From Mycolicibacterium sp. lyk4-40-TYG-92 (lineage in GTDB: Bacteria > Actinomycetota > Actinomycetes > Mycobacteriales > Mycobacteriaceae), in the NCBI RefSeq assembly GCF_030209435.1, contig NZ_JARVRX010000002.1, positions 248,001 through 312,000 on the forward strand: a DNA stretch of 64,000 nt, written 5' to 3'. Positions 59,546 to 64,000 of the stretch are shown in pieces. The number at the start of each line of letters is the position of its first letter. Positions within the stretch are counted from its first letter, which is position 1. The notes beneath the pieces were generated by a model. It did not search any database, was not told the DNA's origin, and was given only the letters and a program-made list of their open reading frames with translations. The position numbers and the translations under genes are program-made.

Positions 59546-60403
59546 TCAGTGCTCGTCGTTGCTGGGAGGTGCCGATGCGCGTACGCGATCCTCATAGGCA
59601 CGTCGTGCGGTCGCGTCGAAATCCAGGAACGTCTTGTCATTACCCATAACTTTGTTAATGAACCGGCGCACTCGGGTGCCCAACAGCGCGATGATTGGGC
59701 CCAGGAATCGCAGATGCGCCGGCACGGAGCGCTGCGGCAGACGCTTTTCGAGAACTTTGACGACCGCACCGGCAACGGCCGTGGGTGTGACCAGACCCTG
59801 AGCTGCGCTGGGCGTTGTGCCGGCGATCAGGTCGGTGCGAGTGAAGGTAGGAAGCACCATTGACACGGAGACGCCACGGGGGGCGTATTCGTCGGCCAGC
59901 GCAGTGGAGAACCCTACGACGGCGAACTTACTGCCGGCGTACACGGCTTGACCGGGGACGGCGACGAGGCCGGCCATCGAGGCAATGTTGACGATATGGC
60001 CCGCCCGTCGCGCCACCATTTCGGGCAGGATCAGCTGACATCCATGGATGACGCCACCGAAATTGACTTCGATAGCCGAGCGGATGGACTCCTGTGACTG
60101 ATCGATGAAAGCGCCGATCGGCATCACTCCGGCGTTATTGATGAGGATGTCGATGCGACCCTGCCCGTCAGCGCGTGCCAAATCGAGGAAGGAAGCAAAC
60201 GAAGTTCGATCGGTGACATCGACGTGATGACCGCTGGCAGGACCACGTGCCTTCAGCCGCACAACGGCTTTCGCCAGTTCCTCGGGGTCGCGGTCTCCGA
60301 TGATCACGCGCGCGCCACGGTCCAGCAACGCTGCTGCGGTGGCCTCACCGATTCCGCGCGCGGCCCCAGTGATGACAACGGTCTTTCCGGTGATGTTGTT
60401 CAC
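59546..60403 (-). CDS. Short-chain dehydrogenase/reductase of the P450 operon
   Basis: The protein has 285 residues from GTG 60403, 3 bp after the ferredoxin stop. The cofactor loop is TGAARGIGEATA, with D/R determinants GDRDPEELAK suggesting NAD. NNAGV is present, and the catalytic pair is Y155/K159 in AVYAGSKFA. The C-terminal part (RSVPAHLRFLGPIIALLGTRVRRFINKVMG) has a hydrophobic, basic segment that could touch the membrane, as in lipid-alcohol SDRs. It likely oxidises the alcohol made by the P450 to aldehyde or ketone. Confidence 0.9.
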   Translation of the reverse strand: MNNITGKTVVITGAARGIGEATAAALLDRGARVIIGDRDPEELAKAVVRLKARGPASGHHVDVTDRTSFASFLDLARADGQGRIDILINNAGVMPIGAFIDQSQESIRSAIEVNFGGVIHGCQLILPEMVARRAGHIVNIASMAGLVAVPGQAVYAGSKFAVVGFSTALADEYAPRGVSVSMVLPTFTRTDLIAGTTPSAAQGLVTPTAVAGAVVKVLEKRLPQRSVPAHLRFLGPIIALLGTRVRRFINKVMGNDKTFLDFDATARRAYEDRVRASAPPSNDEH

Positions 60404-60406
60404 GGC

Positions 60407-60595
60407 CTAGTTCTCCAGTCTCAGAGCCGACGTCGGACAGTTCATGACAGCTTCCTCGACTACGGCCGCGTTAGCGGCTGTGACGGTGCCCACTACGTGA
60501 GTTTGAGCGTCGTCTCCGATCTGGAAGATGTCGGCAGCGGTCAACTCGCACAAACCCATTCCTGAGCAGCGTGAGCGATCAACGGATACCTGCAT
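60407..60595 (-). CDS. Ferredoxin ([3Fe-4S] type), P450 redox partner
   Basis: The protein has 62 residues from ATG 60595 after AAAGGA; upstream frame is a shadow of the aldehyde dehydrogenase gene. SRCSGMGLCEL gives two cysteines with a non-cysteine residue at the usual middle ligand position, and MNCPTSAL gives the third, the pattern of actinobacterial [3Fe-4S] ferredoxins. Such small proteins feed electrons to a P450 encoded beside them. It lies between the aldehyde dehydrogenase and SDR genes. Confidence 0.92.
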   Translation of the reverse strand: MQVSVDRSRCSGMGLCELTAADIFQIGDDAQTHVVGTVTAANAAVVEEAVMNCPTSALRLEN

Positions 60596-60611
60596 GAAGC
60601 GATCCTTTCTT

Positions 60612-62018
60612 CTAGAAGAGCCGGCGCATGATCGCCAGCGCCCGATCGGTGTAGGGCGGATACACCAGTCGTAGATCAGGCCAAGTCGACTTGACCAGGA
60701 CCGCGCGCTGATGGCTGAGGGCTTCGAAGCCCCACCGGCCGTGATAAGCGCCCATCCCGCTGGCACCGACGCCGCCGAAGGGCAGCTGTGGGACCATGCA
60801 GTGCATGGCCAGATGATTGACCACCGCACCGCCGGAAGGCACCCGGTCGATGACATCGCAGGCCCAAGCCCGTGAGGCGCTGAAAACATACAGTGCCAGC
60901 GGTTTTGGCTTGCTGTTGATTAACTCCACTGCTGCGTCGATGGATTCGTAACGGACAACAGGAAGGATTGGACCGAAAATCTCTTCGGCCATCACCCGGT
61001 CGTCATTTCCCGGATCGGCAATAACCGTGGGCTCGATCAACAACGCGTCCCGGTCGAATTGGCCGCCGCTGACCACTCTGCCGGTGGTGCCGGCGATGAG
61101 CGTTGCCAAGCGATCGAACTGGCGCTCGTTGACGATCCGAAGGCGCGAATCAGCTTCCTTCGATCGGAATTCGGCCACCGAGGCACAGATTTTCGTGACC
61201 AGCACGTCGGCCACCGACGCGTCAACAAGCACGTAGTCGGGGGCGATGCACGTCTGGCCCGAATTGACCAGTTTAAGCCAGGCGATTCTGCGCGCGGCCA
61301 CATCCAGGTCGGCATCTGCGGCTACCACGACCGGGCTCTTGCCGCCCAACTCCAGCAGCACCGGGGTGAGTGTGGGGGCCGCGGCCGCCATGATCTTGCG
61401 GCCGATGTCCGTGCCGCCGGTGAAGACGATATGGTTGACGCCTTCACTGATCAGATGCTGGGTGACGAGCGCATCTCCCTCGACCACCCGGACCGCACGA
61501 GGATCGAGATAACGCGGTACCAGGCTAGCTAGCAGCGCCGCGGTGGCAGGTACTACTTCCGAAGGTTTGAGTACTACCGCGTTACCTGCCGCGACGGCAG
61601 CGACCAGTGGGCCCAACGTCAGATAAACGGGGTAGTTCCACGGACCGATCACTAGCACGACACCGAGCGGATCATGCTGAATCCATGCGCGCCCCGGTAG
61701 TTGCGCTAGCGGCAGAGTGGTTCGCCGCTTCCGCATCCAGCTGCGCAAATGCTTGCGGGCGTATATGGCCTCTGCTTTCGTCGCCGCGATGTCTCCCAAC
61801 CAAGCTTCGGTAGCGTTACGCCCGAGGTCGGTAGCTAGCGCAGCGGCAATCGCTGGTTCTTGCTCGGAGAGCAGAGCGATGATCCCGTCGAGCTGGGCTA
61901 GTCGCCACGACAATTCGGTTGTTGCGCCAGACTTGAAGACAGCCCGCAGTTCGGCCACTACCGAATCGCTGGCCGCGGACGCGCCGGCGGATACATGTGT
62001 GGAGGATGACGTCGGCAT
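60612..62018 (-). CDS. Aldehyde dehydrogenase
   Basis: The protein has 468 residues from ATG 62018. IGPWNYPVYLTLGPLVAAVAAGNAVVLKPSE is the cofactor entry. The general base is in LLELGGKSPVVV, and the catalytic Cys is C257 in NSGQTCIAPDY. EEIFGPILPV and LPFGGVGASGMG follow in order. Length and the missing C-terminal 30 residues match the class 3 (fatty aldehyde, coniferyl aldehyde) group. A C-terminal hydrophobic tail (LAIMRRLF) is short. It turns the aldehyde of the pathway into an acid for the acyl-CoA synthetase. Confidence 0.94.
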   Translation of the reverse strand: MPTSSSTHVSAGASAASDSVVAELRAVFKSGATTELSWRLAQLDGIIALLSEQEPAIAAALATDLGRNATEAWLGDIAATKAEAIYARKHLRSWMRKRRTTLPLAQLPGRAWIQHDPLGVVLVIGPWNYPVYLTLGPLVAAVAAGNAVVLKPSEVVPATAALLASLVPRYLDPRAVRVVEGDALVTQHLISEGVNHIVFTGGTDIGRKIMAAAAPTLTPVLLELGGKSPVVVAADADLDVAARRIAWLKLVNSGQTCIAPDYVLVDASVADVLVTKICASVAEFRSKEADSRLRIVNERQFDRLATLIAGTTGRVVSGGQFDRDALLIEPTVIADPGNDDRVMAEEIFGPILPVVRYESIDAAVELINSKPKPLALYVFSASRAWACDVIDRVPSGGAVVNHLAMHCMVPQLPFGGVGASGMGAYHGRWGFEALSHQRAVLVKSTWPDLRLVYPPYTDRALAIMRRLF

Positions 62019-62047
62019 CGGGCTCCTAAAGTGAACGCGCGGCCGCG

Positions 62048-63331
62048 CTATGGCCGGGACTCGGGCGTGAAACGCACCATCTGGTGCTTGATCCCATTGA
62101 TGAAATTGCTTGTGAGGTAATCGGGTTCGCCTATTGTCTCGATGTCAGGCAGGCGCCCGAACAGTTCGCTGAAGATCGCTTTGAGCTGAAGCTTCGCCAC
62201 GTGACTGCCCAAGCAGTAATGCGGGCCGCGCCCTCCAAAACCGATGTGTTGATTGGGTTTACGGCTCAGGTCAAATCGGTAAGGGTCGTCGAACCACTGA
62301 TCGTCGCGGTTGCCGGAGTTATAGAACATCACCACTTTGTCGCCGGGCTCGATGCTCTCTCCGCCCAGCTCGAATGGCTGGACCGCGGTGCGGCGGAACG
62401 TCATCACCGGCGTGGCCCAGCGGATGAATTCCTCGATGGCGTAGTCGATTCGCCCGTCGAAGTCCTCCATCAGGTAGGCGCGCTGGTCAGGATGCTTCGT
62501 CAACGCCAGGATCGAATGCGTCGTGGTTTGTTTTGTGGTGTCGTTACCCGCCACACACAACAAAACAAAGAAAGACCGGATTTCCTCGTCTGTTAGACGG
62601 TGACCGTCGACCTCTGCCTGTACCAACGCAGAGATGAGGTCTTCGCGTGGTCTTCTGCGGCGGACGTCAATGAGCTCCTGGCACCGAGCGTGGAGCGTGG
62701 AGATACCGGTAAACATGGTCGTGAGCGCGTCCGTTGCCTCGCTGCTGTCATCCCAGGCCGCCATTGCTGCGGCGGCGTCGGTAACTTCCTCGCGCTGCTC
62801 ATCTGGAATGCCGATCATCTCCGATACAGTCCACATGGGCAGCCGCGTCGAGACGGCATGGACAAACTCGACATCCTGGTCTAGCTGAGCAATGTCATCG
62901 ACGATTTGCCGGGCTTGGCTGTAAATCTGATCGCGGATCGCGGCAATACGGCGTGGAGTGAACACAGAGCTCACGACCCGGCGCACTTTGCCGTGGCGCG
63001 GTTCATCCATCGACAGGATTGACGACGCGGCTTCGAGTACCTCGTTGGGCATGTCCTCGAACGTCACCCCGCCGCTAGCGGAGGAGAACACCGCGGCATT
63101 GCGGCTCACGGTCACGATGTCTTCGAGCCGGGTCACCGCCCAGTAACCCGGAGGTGATGACTGTCCCATCAGATCCATCATCGGGCTGCGGATGGGACGC
63201 TGCCAGCTCACCGGTCGATCACGACGCAGTTCGGCGAAAAGCTGCTCACGCTCCTCGCTCGGCCCCGACCACAACAGAGGAGCCGACAGGTCGATGGCGT
63301 CGTGTTCACGCTCGGTGGCGGTCCCGGTCAT
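62048..63331 (-). CDS. Cytochrome P450, head of the oxidation operon
   Basis: The protein has 427 residues from ATG 63331 after GGGAGAA. A longer start, ATG 63379, lies about 6 nt after the predicted transcription start and could serve a leaderless form. The I-helix is VAGNDTTKQTT, ExxR is EEFIRWA, and the heme loop FGGRGPHYCLGSHVAK with ligand C373. DEPRHGKVRRVVSSVFTPRRI and the C-terminal half resemble the mycobacterial P450 group that includes steroid and isoprenoid omega-hydroxylases (CYP124/125/142), but the exact family is not fixed by eye. It would start the pathway by hydroxylating an unactivated carbon. Confidence 0.93.
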   Translation of the reverse strand: MTGTATEREHDAIDLSAPLLWSGPSEEREQLFAELRRDRPVSWQRPIRSPMMDLMGQSSPPGYWAVTRLEDIVTVSRNAAVFSSASGGVTFEDMPNEVLEAASSILSMDEPRHGKVRRVVSSVFTPRRIAAIRDQIYSQARQIVDDIAQLDQDVEFVHAVSTRLPMWTVSEMIGIPDEQREEVTDAAAAMAAWDDSSEATDALTTMFTGISTLHARCQELIDVRRRRPREDLISALVQAEVDGHRLTDEEIRSFFVLLCVAGNDTTKQTTTHSILALTKHPDQRAYLMEDFDGRIDYAIEEFIRWATPVMTFRRTAVQPFELGGESIEPGDKVVMFYNSGNRDDQWFDDPYRFDLSRKPNQHIGFGGRGPHYCLGSHVAKLQLKAIFSELFGRLPDIETIGEPDYLTSNFINGIKHQMVRFTPESRP

Positions 63332-63378
63332 TCTGTTCTCCCTTCGGGTGTGGCTGGCATCCAGCAGCAGTTGCCGCA

Positions 63379-63419
63379 TGACCTAGGTCACATATTAACA
63401 TAATGGAATTTATGTTCAA
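63379..63419 (-). promoter_or_regulatory. P450 operon promoter with operator site 3 and a second palindrome
   Basis: Read on the minus strand, TTGAAC (63419-63414), a 16-bp spacer and TAATAT (63397-63392) form the promoter. A perfect repeat AACATAA-TGGAAT-TTATGTT (63397-63416) fills it and runs into the -10 box. At the predicted start point lies a perfect palindrome, TGACCTAGGTCA (63379-63390), which could bind a second regulator. Confidence 0.72.
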
Positions 63420-63655
63420 GTGTCGCGATCAGGACTGTGGCCGCGCGGATCGGTTGCGACACTGCTTGTTGTATGCGCGATTTCAATGCGCGATGGTCGA
63501 ATCCGCTCACCGTACACGCAGCCTGAATCGGAACCTGGCGTAAGCCGGATTATTTTGCGCTAGCGCGCCTGCCGAGCGGGATGGGGAGCCGTGGCGGGAG
63601 GCCAGAAGCCGCTGGTTACACAGGTGGACTTCGCCTCAGGTATCCGCGCATGCCG
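63420..63655. other. Intergenic DNA right of the P450 promoter
   Basis: No gene is supported between the two promoter/operator elements. A frame open from GTG 63591 runs through operator site 4 and is probably not translated from there. Confidence 0.4.
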
Positions 63656-63685
63656 TTCCGATCGTAATTGGGATTATGTTATGGT
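63656..63685 (+). promoter_or_regulatory. Rightward promoter with operator site 4
   Basis: TTCCGA (63656-63661), 18 bp, and TATGGT (63680-63685). ATCGTAA (63661-63667) and TTATGTT (63674-63680), 12 of 14 to the consensus, occupy the spacer with exactly the register of site 1. The predicted start is near 63692, about 4 nt before ATG 63696. Confidence 0.5.
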
Positions 63686-63695
63686 ACCTTTCGCT

Positions 63696-63959
63696 ATGAG
63701 CTGGAACACATCATCGATGCACTGTGACCCAGCCTTGACGCCCGCGATAAATAAGGTCGGCCAGGGCTTTTCCCGAGTTAGCGAGCAGATGAGACGCGAT
63801 GAGGATGAAGCTGGATGCATAGTTATGTTTATGAAAAGCGAGATGCCGGACAGCGCGCTGCGGTCAGTTGGCGACCAAGGCCACGTCGGTGAGGCCTTTG
63901 ATGGGCACGCTCGCCGCCGTGGGTGGACGATGGCCGATGGCGTGGTGAACGACTCCTGA
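63696..63959 (+). CDS. Possible small protein from a near-leaderless transcript
   Basis: The frame has 87 residues from ATG 63696, placed just after the predicted start point of the site 4 promoter. It has no recognisable domain (SWNTSSMHCDPALTPAINK at the start, several Met and charged residues, GHARRRGWTMADG near the end). Codon use is atypical for the core genome but similar to the rest of this region. The true target of the promoter may instead lie beyond the window. Confidence 0.3.
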   Translation: MSWNTSSMHCDPALTPAINKVGQGFSRVSEQMRRDEDEAGCIVMFMKSEMPDSALRSVGDQGHVGEAFDGHARRRGWTMADGVVNDS

Positions 63960-64000
63960 TGCTCCCTGAAATGGCTGCCGCGCTACGTCGCGAACGAGCA

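Noticed and set aside
63818..63833. CATAG-N6-TTATG as a further operator copy
   Set aside because: Only about 9 of 14 positions match and it does not abut a promoter; at this level chance matches are expected.

Overview
The window looks like chromosomal DNA of a fast-growing Mycobacterium (Mycolicibacterium) species. It is GC-rich with frequent GTG and TTG starts, many genes overlap by 4 bp, and -10 boxes of the TANNNT type are common. From korA to the degV-family gene (about 6.7-48.2 kb) the order matches the inverted M. tuberculosis block Rv2455c to Rv2417c: korA-korB-mobA-rpfE-(Rv2449c-like)-valS-folC-(Rv2446c-like)-ndk-rne-rplU-rpmA-obg-proB-nadE-rbsK-proA-moxR/VWA-nadD-rsfS-gpgP-octT-degV. 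Assignments come from reading protein motifs and gene order. No database search was run.

Left end (1-6.4 kb): a partial molybdopterin oxidoreductase of the FdhF/YdeP type is divergent from a four-gene sulfide/persulfide detoxification operon. That operon encodes a CstB-like metallo-hydrolase/rhodanese, sulfide:quinone oxidoreductase, thioredoxin and a TauE exporter. Its promoter spacer is filled by a perfect CsoR/CstR-type palindrome, and a second one lies just downstream. No repressor gene is visible nearby.

Core block (6.7-48.2 kb): 2-oxoglutarate:ferredoxin oxidoreductase, cofactor synthesis (mobA, folC, nadE, nadD), translation and RNA metabolism (valS, rne, rplU-rpmA, obg, rsfS), proline synthesis (proB, proA) and glucosylglycerate metabolism (gpgP, octT). 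Two stretches look like insertions relative to the M. tuberculosis order. One holds PIG-L deacetylase, a flavoprotein and a class II sirtuin between proB and nadE. The other holds a secreted hydrolase, a 13E12-type HNH gene, a DUF2306 protein and a P450 between nadE and rbsK.

Right part (48.4-64 kb): the order no longer follows that block. There is a DapB-like dehydrogenase, an MPT51-like secreted protein paired with an MceG-type ATPase, and then a visibly less GC-rich accessory region. That region begins with small orphan genes and continues with SDR-TetR, a second TetR, an acyl-CoA synthetase, an esterase, and a tight P450-aldehyde dehydrogenase-ferredoxin-SDR operon. Together these enzymes could carry out hydroxylation, oxidation to the acid, and CoA activation of an unidentified, possibly ester-linked, substrate.

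The strongest unexplained signal is an inverted repeat AACRTAA-N6-TTAYGTT. Three copies (49941, 63397, 63661) sit in the same register inside a predicted core promoter, each running directly into the -10 box. A fourth (56441) lies at the predicted start point of the acyl-CoA synthetase gene. A weaker copy and a half-site lie in the TetR/acyl-CoA synthetase intergenic region. This suggests an undescribed TetR regulon covering the P450 operon, the acyl-CoA synthetase gene, a promoter upstream of the MPT51/mceG pair, and an unseen or very small gene at the right edge.
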